This document shows positions 28,728 to 36,689 of a DNA stretch of 64,000 bases, in pieces. Below the pieces are notes generated by a model, which saw nothing but the letters and a program-made list of their open reading frames with translations, had not been told where the DNA came from and did no database searches. The DNA is taken from assembly GCF_003259365.1 (NCBI RefSeq), contig NZ_QLLY01000008.1, forward strand, positions 62,001 through 126,000. Reading direction: 5' to 3'. The first letter of the stretch is position 1; every line of letters begins with the position of its first letter. A program made the translations under genes and the position numbers. Origin of the DNA: Streptomyces sp. PsTaAH-137. GTDB lineage: Bacteria; Actinomycetota; Actinomycetes; Streptomycetales; Streptomycetaceae.

Positions 28728-30130
28728 CTGGCGCTCCTTTCGCTGAGGAGCGCTTCGCGTGCGGTCTCGCGGTTGAGCTGCAAGTCGTGGGCGATGGTGG
28801 TGGCGAGGACGGATTCGCCGGGGGTGTGGCCATGGCCGGCGTATTGCCAGTCGGCCAGGACGAGGACGGTGTCCGGCTCGTAGTCGGGCGTGCCGAGGGC
28901 TTCGCGTTCTTGGGCGGCGCGGAAGTCGGCGCGGGCCTGGCGGAGTTCGCCGAGGGTGGTCGAGTAGCGGCGGGACTTCGAGGAGAAGTGGCCGCGGAAG
29001 CCGAGCATGTGAGCCCAGGTCCACAGGCGCCGGTCCGGGTAGAGCGGGTCGAGGTGCTTGCAGGCTTTGATCAGGCGGCGGGTGTGGTCGGGGATCTGGT
29101 GGCGTTCGAGTTCGGAGAGTTCGCCGATGCGGCGGTCGAGGGTGCCGGTGTTCTCGGCGGCCTTGGTGGCGTATTTGGCGACGTAGGAGGCGACGGCCTG
29201 TTCGGTGATGTCGGAGCCGTCTCCGAAGGCTTTGACGGGGCGTACGTCGAGTTGGGTGCCCCAGCGGAAGGTGCGGGCAGGTTGGTCGTCGGCGGCCGGG
29301 GCGGACACGGACGTGTAGCCGTGGGCTGCGGCGGCGTGGATCGCGTCGGTGAGGAGCGTGACCGTGGCCCAGGACGGGGGCGGGGTCTCGGGGCCTTGCG
29401 GGCCGTCGATGCGGATCACGGCGTGGAAGTGCAGGGCGCCGCGCTTCTGGAACTCTGCGACCTTGCCGTACGAGAGGCGGGCCGACTCCTTCAGCTCTCG
29501 TTGGGAGAGGCCGGCGCGGGCGGCGATTTCGCGGCGGAGGCGGGTCGTGAAGCGCATCCACAGGTCGCCCGCGTGGTTGTTGAAGAGGACGGCAGCGGCG
29601 TAGTCGTACGTCGTCGGGTCGAGGGCCGTGCCCAGCGTCGGATCGTCGGAGGCGTGGTGGGTGCCGCAGCGGCAGGCGCCTCGGTCGGGGCGGTTGTGGA
29701 CCGGGCCGAAGGACGGGGCGGTGAGGGTGGCGAAGACGCGGGGGTGGTCGCGGACCGTGGAGGGGACGTCGCGGTTGTCGTCTCCGGCCAGGCCCGCACG
29801 GATCAGGTGGTAGGTGTCGCCCGCGTACGTGAAGGCGCAGGAGGGGCAGCGGGAGGCGCGGCGGTTGCCGCAGGCGAGGCGGAGGCGGCCGCCGGGTTCG
29901 GTCTCGGTGGAGTAGTGGTGCAGGGTCTCGCCGGTGGTCTTGTCCTTGGTGAGGGTCCAGCCGGTGAGGTGGATGGGGTCGGAGCAGCCGCCGGTGCGGT
30001 GGATCTGGTCCTGCCAGCGGTCGAAGTCGTCGGCCGAAGCAACCCTCAGCAGGTCGCGGAGGGTGGTTGGGTCGAGCAGCGTGTCAGGCTCGGGCGCCCT
30101 TGCGTGCGGAGGGCGAGTCCGGTGGGCCAT
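28724..30130 (-). CDS. repSA: RepSA-type rolling-circle replication initiator
   Basis: 468 residues; ATG 30130 follows GGAAGGAAGC. HUH-type motif in KRGALHFHAVIR and the catalytic-tyrosine motif in ASYVAKYATK identify a rolling-circle initiator. A CPSCAFTYAGDTYHL cysteine pair near the N-terminus may bind metal. It nicks its double-strand origin and starts replication of the excised element. First gene of rep-xis-int; the 87 bases upstream separate it from the spread genes and may carry the operon promoter. Confidence 0.92.
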   Translation of the reverse strand: MAHRTRPPHARAPEPDTLLDPTTLRDLLRVASADDFDRWQDQIHRTGGCSDPIHLTGWTLTKDKTTGETLHHYSTETEPGGRLRLACGNRRASRCPSCAFTYAGDTYHLIRAGLAGDDNRDVPSTVRDHPRVFATLTAPSFGPVHNRPDRGACRCGTHHASDDPTLGTALDPTTYDYAAAVLFNNHAGDLWMRFTTRLRREIAARAGLSQRELKESARLSYGKVAEFQKRGALHFHAVIRIDGPQGPETPPPSWATVTLLTDAIHAAAAHGYTSVSAPAADDQPARTFRWGTQLDVRPVKAFGDGSDITEQAVASYVAKYATKAAENTGTLDRRIGELSELERHQIPDHTRRLIKACKHLDPLYPDRRLWTWAHMLGFRGHFSSKSRRYSTTLGELRQARADFRAAQEREALGTPDYEPDTVLVLADWQYAGHGHTPGESVLATTIAHDLQLNRETAREALLSERSAR

Positions 30131-30217
30131 GCTGGTGCTTCCTTCCGGTTCTTGGATCGGTGGGGCACGGCTCCCGGGCGGTGGATGCTTGGCGGTATCA
30201 GGCCGCCCGGGGGTCGG

Positions 30218-30541
30218 TCAGCGGCGCTTGTGGTCGCTGTTCATGAGCGAGCGGATGACGAGCGCGGTGATGGCGGTCGATCCGGCGGTGATGGCGACCG
30301 CGAGGAGCAGTGAGACCAGGACGGCGCCCAGGACCAGGACGACGGTCGTGCCGCCGACGACGAGGGTGATCAGGCCGCCGGACGTGAGCTGAATCGTGGG
30401 GCGATTCGTCGAGGCCGGAGTGGCGGTCGGCGTGTGTGCCGGGGCGACGGGCTGCGTGATGGTGGTCGACTTGATGACGGCGGACGGGGTGACGTGGCCG
30501 GTCGGGGCGGGCATGGTCGGGACCTTGGGGCGCAGCATCAT
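30218..30541 (-). CDS. Small membrane protein of the spread (Spd) cluster
   Basis: 107 residues from ATG 30541 (an ATG ATG pair) behind AAGGGAGAA. The N-terminal half is Pro/Thr-rich. The C-terminal half has a long hydrophobic stretch (LITLVVGGTTVVLVLGAVLVSLLLAVAITAG), enough for one or two membrane spans. By position between rep and tra it belongs to the spread proteins that move plasmid DNA across hyphal septa; the precise role is unassigned. Confidence 0.75.
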   Translation of the reverse strand: MMLRPKVPTMPAPTGHVTPSAVIKSTTITQPVAPAHTPTATPASTNRPTIQLTSGGLITLVVGGTTVVLVLGAVLVSLLLAVAITAGSTAITALVIRSLMNSDHKRR

Positions 30542-30567
30542 CGGGGCGTTCTCCCTTCGGTGAGTGG

Positions 30568-30723
30568 TTACTTGACGGCGGTGTCGATGGCCGGGGCCAG
30601 GAGGCTGTCGGCGAGGAGGTAGCCGCCCAGGAGCAGGAGGGCGACGAGCCACCAGGGCGGGCGGATGAGCTTGATACCGACCAGGCCGACGCAGGCGACG
30701 AAGAACCAGAGCGGGACGTCCAT
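30568..30723 (-). CDS. 51-residue membrane protein, spread cluster
   Basis: ATG 30723 lies behind GAGGAGA and the reading frame ends in TAA at 30568. The peptide is almost entirely hydrophobic: PLWFFVACVGLVG then PPWWLVALLLLGGYLLA, consistent with two short membrane spans. Proteins of this size and makeup occur at this position in pSAM2-like elements and are assumed to assist intramycelial spread. Confidence 0.75.
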   Translation of the reverse strand: MDVPLWFFVACVGLVGIKLIRPPWWLVALLLLGGYLLADSLLAPAIDTAVK

Positions 30724-30733
30724 GGGTGTCTCC

Positions 30734-30925
30734 TCAGCGGACCTTGCAGCGGTGGGTGCGGGCGGCGAGCTGGGCGGCGGACTGGCTGGAGTAGTCCGAG
30801 GACCAGCCGCAGCGGTCGGCGGTGCACACGGCGGCGTGCTTGGTGTGGCCGCGGCGGTCGCAGTGGGTGCCGATCTGGACCGGGCCGATCTGCATCACCG
30901 AGTGGAAGTGGTCGTGGGCGGGCAC
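30734..30925 (-). CDS. Mobile element transfer protein, small Cys/His-rich
   Basis: 63 residues from GTG 30925, with GGAGGGAGAA upstream. It contains DHFHSVMQIGPVQIG and CTADRCGWSSDYSSQ, matching the short 'mobile element transfer protein' family I know from Streptomyces AICEs. Cys and His residues could bind zinc. It lies in the spread cluster, 10 bases upstream of the 51-residue membrane protein gene. Confidence 0.82.
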   Translation of the reverse strand: MPAHDHFHSVMQIGPVQIGTHCDRRGHTKHAAVCTADRCGWSSDYSSQSAAQLAARTHRCKVR

Positions 30926-30943
30926 GGTGGTTCTCCCTCCAGG

Positions 30944-31624
30944 TCAGATGAGTTGGGCGGCGATGGCGTCGGCCAGCTGGGGCGGGACGCCGAGGCGGGC
31001 GCGCAGGGTGTCGGTGTCGATCGCGGTGCCGGTGCGGGTGTGGTGGTCGGCGGCGAGCTTGCGGGCGTGGTCGACGAGGGCGGTTGGGACGGCGGGGGTG
31101 GTCGGGGCGGCGGGTTCGGCGGTGGCCAGGAGGGCCGCGACTTCCTCGCGGGCCGGGGGCTCCACGGCGTCTGGGGCTGACGGTGTCGGCGCCTGGATCT
31201 CGGGTTCGGGCTCCGGGTCAGCCGCGGGTGCCGGCGGCGTGGGCTCGGTGGGTGTCGAGGTGGTGGTGTGGGCAAGGAGGGTGCCGCCGAGGAAGGCGAT
31301 GGCGGGCCATCAGGCAACTCCGATCCGCAGCCAGGCGGGCGGGTGCTGGATGTCGAGGAGTCCGGCAGTGGCGACGTTGGCGCCGAGCGAGGCGAACAGC
31401 GCGACGGCGAACCAGCACCAGGCGAGCCGGGAGCGACGGTCGCCCCGGAGTCGGCGCCAGGCGGCGACCAGGAGCAGGTCGACGCTGACCGGGTAGGCCC
31501 AGGCTTTCCAGCCGTCTTGTCCGGCTGCGTCGGCCAGGTCGTGCAGGTGGGCGAAGGAGAGGGCTCCGGCGATGACGGCCTGGACGAGGACGGCGTCCGG
31601 TCGGAGCGCGGTGCGGGCCGTCAT
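30944..31624 (-). pseudogene. DUF2637 (SpdB-like) spread protein interrupted by in-frame TGA
   Basis: From ATG 31624 the frame encodes a DUF2637 membrane domain (VLVQAVIAGALSFAHLHDLADAAGQDGW, VSVDLLLVAAWRRLRGD, ALFASLGANVATAGLLDI) and stops at TGA 31310-31312, after residue 104. The same frame then continues open for 122 codons to 30944: WPAIAFLGGTLLAHTTT, a Pro/Glu-rich linker, and the usual helical tail LRARLGVPPQLADAIAAQLI. A full-length protein would have about 226 residues. A single nonsense change, TGA readthrough or a sequencing error would each explain this. Loss should impair spread in mycelium. Confidence 0.82.
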
Positions 31625-31627
31625 GGG

Positions 31628-31813
31628 TCAGTCCTCCGTGGGGTCGTCGCCGTCGCGGAGCAGGAGGGGCGGCAGAACCCCGATCGGGAGCGACAAGGCC
31701 AGTGCGGGAGCGACGATGGCGATGAACGCCGTGTCGGCGTCGTAGCGCCTCTCGTAGAGATCCAGCGCGCGAAGGAGTGCGATGGTGCGGGCGAAGTCCT
31801 CGTTGGCGTCCAT
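31628..31813 (-). CDS. 61-residue membrane protein, spread cluster
   Basis: ATG 31813. A charged N-terminal half (ANEDFARTIALLRALDLYERRYDADTA) precedes one hydrophobic span (FIAIVAPALALSLPIGVLPPLLL). It ends three bases before the start of the DUF2637 gene, so the two are coupled. Likely a small spread or transfer accessory; no family assigned. Confidence 0.65.
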   Translation of the reverse strand: MDANEDFARTIALLRALDLYERRYDADTAFIAIVAPALALSLPIGVLPPLLLRDGDDPTED

Positions 31814-31891
31814 GGGCTGGCCTCCTGTTTTGGCATGGGTGGGGTAGGGAGCTGGCGCGGAGGTGGTCGCGCCGACCGTGGAGCGGAGGGG

Positions 31892-33259
31892 TCAGGCCGT
31901 GACCGGGGCGGCCTTTGAGAGCGACACGGAGGCCGGGGAGAACGCGGCGACGGCGGGCCGGAAGGCGGCGAGCGCGGGAAGGTCCGGGGTGCGGTCGGCG
32001 TGGGCGTTGCAGAGGTTCACGGCGTCACGCAGGGAGGTGTGCGGGGCGCGGATGCGGGCCCATCCACCGGTTGAGTCACCGGCGACGGCGATGCCGGGGG
32101 TGTCGGGTGAGATCTGGATGGCGGCGAGTACGGCGTCCGGGGAGATGTCGCCGAAGGCCATGCTGGCGCTGGTCTCGTCGTTGACGCGGTGGGCGGTGCG
32201 GCCGGTGAGCTGGGCTCGGAGCATGGTGATGCCCTTGCCGAGTTCGGAGCCGAAGCGCTGGCCGCAGATCTCCAGATAGATGCCGGCCGCGCGGCCGAGC
32301 TGAGCGAGACGGACGAGCGCGGTGATGATGCGGTCGCGGCGCCTCTCCTCGTCCTTGCTGGCGAAAAGAGCGAGTTCGGCGACCTCGTCGACCAGGAAGA
32401 CGACGGGGGTCGGTCGCAGACCGGCGGGCAGGTCCCAGATGTCGGCGGCGATCTCCGCGTCCGGAACGGCGACGCTGATGCGCTGTTCGGCGCGGATGAG
32501 CTGGTAGACGTCGGCCATGTGGGCAACGAGCGCTTCGAGGAGGTCGAGCGCGGTGTCCGGGTTGTCGGCCAGCGCCGAGAAGCGGCGGGCGAGCGGGAAG
32601 AGTTCGACGCCCTGTTTGCAGTCGATGCCGACCAGGGCGACGTCGAGCGGGGCGAGGCCGCAGACGAGATTGCGCTGGTAGACGGACTTGCCAGACTGGG
32701 TGGCGCCGAGGGTCAGACCGTGCGGGACGGCGCGGTAGTCGCGGTAGTGGATCGCTCCGTCCTCGCGCAGGGCGACCGGGACGCGGAGCGGTGACATGCT
32801 CGCGGAGGTCTTGGGGGCGGGCATCCGGACGCACTTGAGCACGTCGTAGCCGGTCATCCGCAACTCGACGACACCGGAACGCAGTTCACGGGAACTCACG
32901 CCCTGCATCCCGAAGGAGTGGCGGAGCCGGTCGGTGGCGGCGGAGAAGTCGAAGGCGTCCTGGCCAGGGCGGAGCTTGAGCCGTAAGACGAGGCCAGTCC
33001 GGGTGGGACGCAGACGCAGAATGCGCGGCGAACGCGACTCCGGCACGGGCCGGTTCGCCATCCGGGCGAGCGCGAGGCGCCAGCGCGAGGGCGGGACCGT
33101 GAGCCCGCAGGCCTCCATCACGGAGGCATAGCGGACCAGGATCCGCACCGAGGCAAGCACGGCGCCGAAGCAGACCCAGTACCAGGCGGGGCGTCGCCGC
33201 CGCAGAAGACCTGCGGCGACGGTCACCACCACGAGCACGATGACGATGAACTCGCCCAT
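31892..33259 (-). CDS. traSA: FtsK/SpoIIIE-type DNA translocase TraSA
   Basis: 455 residues. Two N-terminal membrane segments (FIVIVLVVVTVAAGLL and YWVCFGAVLASVRIL) precede the motor domain with Walker A GATQSGKS and Walker B VVFLVDEVAE, plus the FtsK-type segment AGIYLEICGQRFGSE. TraSA/TraB proteins form hexameric pores that move double-stranded AICE DNA between hyphae and are sufficient for conjugation in Streptomyces. Downstream of the SCO3933-family gene (2-base gap), and probably held under KorSA-like repression. Confidence 0.93.
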   Translation of the reverse strand: MGEFIVIVLVVVTVAAGLLRRRRPAWYWVCFGAVLASVRILVRYASVMEACGLTVPPSRWRLALARMANRPVPESRSPRILRLRPTRTGLVLRLKLRPGQDAFDFSAATDRLRHSFGMQGVSSRELRSGVVELRMTGYDVLKCVRMPAPKTSASMSPLRVPVALREDGAIHYRDYRAVPHGLTLGATQSGKSVYQRNLVCGLAPLDVALVGIDCKQGVELFPLARRFSALADNPDTALDLLEALVAHMADVYQLIRAEQRISVAVPDAEIAADIWDLPAGLRPTPVVFLVDEVAELALFASKDEERRRDRIITALVRLAQLGRAAGIYLEICGQRFGSELGKGITMLRAQLTGRTAHRVNDETSASMAFGDISPDAVLAAIQISPDTPGIAVAGDSTGGWARIRAPHTSLRDAVNLCNAHADRTPDLPALAAFRPAVAAFSPASVSLSKAAPVTA

Positions 33260-33261
33260 GA

Positions 33262-33618
33262 TCAGGCCGCCTTGGCCTCAGCCGCACCGGAGACCAGGGA
33301 GGTGACGGCGACGGCACGGAAAGCGATGCCGTGCCGCTTCTGCCCGTTGAACTCGTTCTCCCACGGCCGGGCGATCAGACCGGTGAGCGCGACCGGGGTG
33401 CCCATGGTCAGCTCCTCGGAGACGCCGGCCTCAGGGACGGTGACGGACAGGACCTCCACCTCGTCATTGGCCGCGAACAGCACGTCCACGGTCATCAACT
33501 TGCCACCGGTCTCGACGTCGAGAGCGATCTCACCGGTCCGGCGGTCCTTGATCTTGATCTGCGGGGTCTTGGCGACCATCACGGTGGCGGTGGAGGTGTC
33601 GACGGGGATCTGACGCAC
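33262..33618 (-). CDS. SCO3933-family regulatory protein (Pra-like)
   Basis: 118 residues from GTG 33618 with AGGAGTGAT upstream. Mostly beta strands: ATVMVAKTPQIKIKDRRTGEIALDVETGGKLMTVDV then GTPVALTGLIARPWENEFNGQKRHGIAFRA. This is the SCO3933 family always found between traSA and the GntR gene in pSAM2-like elements; by position it corresponds to Pra, the activator of rep-xis-int in pSAM2. The fold looks SSB/OB-like. The promoter carries a motif shared with the korSA/NUDIX promoter. Confidence 0.8.
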   Translation of the reverse strand: MRQIPVDTSTATVMVAKTPQIKIKDRRTGEIALDVETGGKLMTVDVLFAANDEVEVLSVTVPEAGVSEELTMGTPVALTGLIARPWENEFNGQKRHGIAFRAVAVTSLVSGAAEAKAA

Positions 33619-33656
33619 AGCGGATCACTCCTATGTAGGGACTGAACTCCGTCACT

Positions 33657-33669
33657 CCTATACATGAGT
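33657..33669. promoter_or_regulatory. Putative KorSA-type operator, SCO3933-family/tra promoter
   Basis: CCTATACATGAGT, 39 bases before the GTG of the SCO3933-family gene, matches CCTGTACATGAGT at 34525-34537 in 12 of 13 positions. An ACTCC repeat (ACTCCTATGTAG at 33627 and ACTCCTATACAT at 33654) surrounds it. Confidence 0.65.
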
Positions 33670-33721
33670 CAACCCGCCGCGACAGATAAGTCACGGCGGG
33701 CTGTGAGGAGTTGAGCGAGCG

Positions 33722-34501
33722 TCAGTCGGCGGCAGGGATCCGGTACTCGAAAACGAACTGGTCAGCGGCCATGAGGGTGTCGCACACCTCGACCACACGA
33801 CCTTCAGCCGTACGGGCCTCACGGATCAGGTGAACCACTGGCGCACCCGGGCTCAGCGCCAGCTCGGACGCCTCAGCCTTGGAGGCCGGCCGCGCTTGCA
33901 GCGTCTCGACGAACTCGGCGAACTCGTGCCCGTGGTCTTCGAGCCGGGCGTAGATGCCGCCACCGCCGGGGTTCTCGGCGAACAGCTCGGGGATGTCCTT
34001 CACGACGTCCCACGGGAGGTACGAGGAAGCCGTCTCGACCGGGGTGCCGTTGCGGAAGTAGAGGCGCCGACGCGCGAGGACCTGAGTGCCGACCGCAACT
34101 CCGAGGCGTTCGGCCGCACCCTCGGGGGCTTCCATGGGCCCGATGTAGAGGACGCTGACCTTTGCCGTGGCGCCTGACTGCGCGGACTCGGCGAGGTAGG
34201 CGGCCTTGCCGCCCTGGCGGTGCGAACGGCGGAAGCGGTCGGAGGAGCGATGCCGCACCGGCGGTCGGTCCTTCACGATCGAGCCCTTGCCGTGCCGGGT
34301 CTCCACGAGCCCACTGGCCCGTACCTCGACCATGGCCTTACGGATCGTGCCGCCCGAGACGTTGTAGCGGTCGACCAGCTCCGACTCGCTCGGCACCATG
34401 TCTCCGGGCTTGAGGACACCGCCCCTGATCTGCTGAACGATGTCGTCAGCGATCTGCACGTACCGAGGTACGGCCCTCCTCTCTCCTGCTGCAGTTCCCA
34501 T
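33722..34501 (-). CDS. korSA: GntR/HutC-family repressor, KorSA-like
   Basis: 259 residues; ATG 34501 has AGGAGGAAGAGAAGGA upstream. A GntR winged helix-turn-helix (PRYVQIADDIVQQIRGGVLKPGDMVPSESELVDRYNVSGGTIRKAM) is followed by a UTRA ligand domain ending VVEVCDTLMAADQFVFEYRI. In pSAM2 KorSA represses pra and keeps the element integrated; position beside the SCO3933-family gene and shared operator-like motifs support the same role here. Confidence 0.9.
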   Translation of the reverse strand: MGTAAGERRAVPRYVQIADDIVQQIRGGVLKPGDMVPSESELVDRYNVSGGTIRKAMVEVRASGLVETRHGKGSIVKDRPPVRHRSSDRFRRSHRQGGKAAYLAESAQSGATAKVSVLYIGPMEAPEGAAERLGVAVGTQVLARRRLYFRNGTPVETASSYLPWDVVKDIPELFAENPGGGGIYARLEDHGHEFAEFVETLQARPASKAEASELALSPGAPVVHLIREARTAEGRVVEVCDTLMAADQFVFEYRIPAAD

Positions 34502-34524
34502 AGTCCTTCTCTTCCTCCTATGCT

Positions 34525-34537
34525 CCTGTACATGAGT
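34525..34537. promoter_or_regulatory. Putative KorSA-type operator in the korSA/NUDIX divergent region
   Basis: CCTGTACATGAGT spans the start codon of the NUDIX gene and lies 24 bases before the korSA-like ATG. It would let the repressor control itself and its neighbour. Confidence 0.6.
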
Positions 34538-34984
34538 AACAGCGCCCAGGAAGGCCAGTCAACGCCACTGCACTCCGTGTCCGTAGCCGGAGTGGTGGTC
34601 CGCGACGACGGCCGACTGCTGGCGATCCGCCGCGCGGACAACGGTCACTGGGAACTCCCCGGCGGCGTACTCGAACTCGACGAGACCCCCGAGGCTGGCG
34701 TACGCCGCGAGGTCTGGGAAGAGACCGGCATCCACGTCGAGGTGGACGAGCTCACCGGGGTCTACAAGAACACCACCCGCGGCGTCGTCGCCCTGGTGTT
34801 CCGCTGCAAGCCCGCGGGTGGCATCGAGCGAACGTCGAGTGAGTCAACGGCAGTTGAGTGGCTGACGCCCGACGAGGTCACGCAGTACATGGCCGAGGTC
34901 TACTCGATCCGACTCCTGGATGCTCTCGATGGGGCAGGCCCTCACGTGCGGAGCCACGACGGCAGCCGGCTCATCCTCCATTAG
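34532..34984 (+). CDS. NUDIX hydrolase, Pif-like
   Basis: 150 residues from ATG 34532; ATG 34520 is in frame. Neither has a ribosome site and only 30 bases separate this start from the divergent korSA start, so the mRNA may be leaderless. The Nudix box GGVLELDETPEAGVRREVWEETGI is complete (Gx5Ex7REVxEExGI pattern; listed motif: REVWEETG). Pif, the pSAM2 immunity factor that blocks redundant transfer between element-bearing cells, is a Nudix protein in the same place. Substrate unknown. Confidence 0.85.
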   Translation: MSNSAQEGQSTPLHSVSVAGVVVRDDGRLLAIRRADNGHWELPGGVLELDETPEAGVRREVWEETGIHVEVDELTGVYKNTTRGVVALVFRCKPAGGIERTSSESTAVEWLTPDEVTQYMAEVYSIRLLDALDGAGPHVRSHDGSRLILH

Positions 34985-34997
34985 GTCGACAGAGCTG

Positions 34998-35372
34998 ATG
35001 CCCCCTGATGAGCGGCGCCGTGCGCCAAGGCACGCGAGCGAGATCCGCAACGTCTACGAACTCCTTGACGAAGTCCGCCTGCGTCCAGGGATGTGGGTGC
35101 ACGGCAGCTCGCTGCTGCATCTCGACTCGATGTTGATGGGCTACCGCATCGCGCTGAACCCATACGGCGCCTACGAAGACTGGCCCTTCTGGAACCCTGG
35201 GAGCCAAGGCTCCTTCGCCGAGTGGTTGTGGCAACGACTTGGCCGTCACAGCTCGTTGGGCTGGGCCGCAGAGATTGAGCGACAAGCTCAGGCCGCAGGC
35301 CAGGAAGCCATGGAACTGTTCTTCAGTCTGTTCGACGAGTACCGAACCGAGCGCGAACACACGGCGCGATAG
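34998..35372 (+). CDS. Conserved hypothetical protein
   Basis: 124 residues from ATG 34998, 13 bases after the NUDIX stop, so co-transcribed. Soluble; core VYELLDEVRLRPGMWVHGSSLLHLDSMLMGYRIAL, then FAEWLWQRLGRHSSLGWAAEIERQA and a helical acidic end. Similar proteins are common in Streptomyces but have no function I know. Confidence 0.7.
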   Translation: MPPDERRRAPRHASEIRNVYELLDEVRLRPGMWVHGSSLLHLDSMLMGYRIALNPYGAYEDWPFWNPGSQGSFAEWLWQRLGRHSSLGWAAEIERQAQAAGQEAMELFFSLFDEYRTEREHTAR

Positions 35373-35894
35373 AACTTTCCCTACTTCATCAAGGCCCGCG
35401 CACGGCGCGGGCGCGCGCCGCCTCTGCGGCGCGGCCTGCCTCCTGTCTGCGCCCCGGCTGGCCGCGCCCGGCGGCGCGCTGCGTGCATGCGGGCAAGGGC
35501 GGGACGTTATTCGTGGGCACAAGATGATGCCTCCGGCGGGGGATCGGCCGGCACCGGGTGTGAGGGGGGCGCCACTCCCGGCCGCGGGCACACCGTGGTG
35601 AGCGTGGTGGACTCCCATCCCGTCCACCGTCGCCCCAGGCAGAGCCGAGCAGACGCGGCCCATGGCGTCCAGGTCGTTCGTACAGTGGCGCGCTCCACCT
35701 GGACGCCATGAACCACGCCCGCTCCACAGACGTGTGGGTCGACGGCGGACGGGATGGAAGCAAGGGAAAGTGGTGGGTACCGAGGACGGACAGGAGCTAC
35801 GGCTCAATCTCCCCAATGGACCCCTCAGACCTCCAGGAAACCTTGAGTACGGGCGCGGTTCGAACTAGACGCCGCAAGTTGGCAGGTCTCGCCT
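35373..35894. other. Non-coding region with nested inverted repeats, candidate replication or transfer site
   Basis: No convincing gene. Outer arms 35615-35631 and 35741-35757 pair in 16 of 17 positions. Inside them ATGGCGTCCAGGT (35662-35674) and ACCTGGACGCCAT (35697-35709) form a perfect 13-bp stem with a 22-nt loop. Nested stems in non-coding DNA are typical of single-strand origins on rolling-circle replicons, or of a clt transfer site. It lies at the border between core and cargo. Confidence 0.55.
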
Positions 35895-36689
35895 CTACCT
35901 CGACTTCAACGGCGAGTTCTGTCTTGACCGCACAGCCTTGCCCACCTCTTGCGCGGCTTGCTCCGGATCTTCGTGCTCCCAGAACCGGACGACGAGCCAT
36001 CCCGCGTTACGGAGCGCCTCGTTGGTCTCAGCATCGCGGGCTTGATTCCCTGCGATCTTCTCCTGCCAAAACGCCGCACCCTTCTTGGCCGGGCGGTGGT
36101 GGTCAGGGCAGCCGTGCCAGTAGCAACCATCGACGAAGACGGCTACGCGCGCTTTGGTGAACACCACATCAGCGGTACGGCGTAGGTCGGGTACGGGCCT
36201 GACTCCCACGCGGTACCGCAGTCCGTGCCTATGAAGCGCGGACCGCAACAGCTTTTCGGGCTTCGTGTCCCGTCCTTTGTTGGCGACCATGACCGCTCGG
36301 GAAGCGGGGGACGACGCCCACGAGTCGGCGGGAACGGGCTCGGCGGTCACGTATCCGGCGGCGTGAGCCATCTTCCATGCCTGCGCGAGGTTCGCGGCAC
36401 GAGTCGTGGCGTCTACCTCGCCGACATACCGTTCCTGTGTCTCGCCTTGCTGAGACCATCGTAGGTAGGCGCGGATGCGGCGGGTGCTGCGGTACAGGCG
36501 CAGCGCGATGGACCCGCGCGCGTATCGACTCTCGCCGACCACGACCGCGCGCGACAGGCGACTACCGGCGGCTCGATCTTGCTCGGCCGCTCGGGCCTCC
36601 CTGCTTATTCCCGGTCTCGGCTTCCACGCCCGATCGGAAGGCATTCGATCCTTCCAACGCCTCGACCGATCGCTGGCGGGCTCGGTCAC
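35895..36689 (-). CDS. vsr: Very short patch repair (Vsr) endonuclease with N-terminal extension
   Basis: 264 residues. The C-terminal half is a Vsr nuclease: MVANKGRDTKPEKLLRSALHRHGLRYRV, catalytic Asp in RRTADVVFTKARVAVFVDGCYWHGCPDHH with zinc-binding Cys/His residues, and WQEKIAGNQARD. Vsr nicks beside T:G mismatches arising from deaminated 5-methylcytosine. Residues 1-125 form an extension absent from E. coli Vsr (about 156 residues), with RIRAYLRWSQQGETQERYVGEV suggestive of a DNA-binding beta sheet. The start GTG overlaps the methyltransferase stop (GTGA). Confidence 0.9.
   Translation of the reverse strand: MTEPASDRSRRWKDRMPSDRAWKPRPGISREARAAEQDRAAGSRLSRAVVVGESRYARGSIALRLYRSTRRIRAYLRWSQQGETQERYVGEVDATTRAANLAQAWKMAHAAGYVTAEPVPADSWASSPASRAVMVANKGRDTKPEKLLRSALHRHGLRYRVGVRPVPDLRRTADVVFTKARVAVFVDGCYWHGCPDHHRPAKKGAAFWQEKIAGNQARDAETNEALRNAGWLVVRFWEHEDPEQAAQEVGKAVRSRQNSPLKSR

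Noticed and set aside
28787..30313. 508-codon forward open frame opposite repSA
   Set aside because: Gly/Val/Ala-rich antisense shadow of the HUH initiator gene.
31218..31418. Restart at the ATG within TGATGG after the spread-gene stop
   Set aside because: That ATG opens a different frame encoding basic low-complexity sequence; the original frame carries the family's tail.
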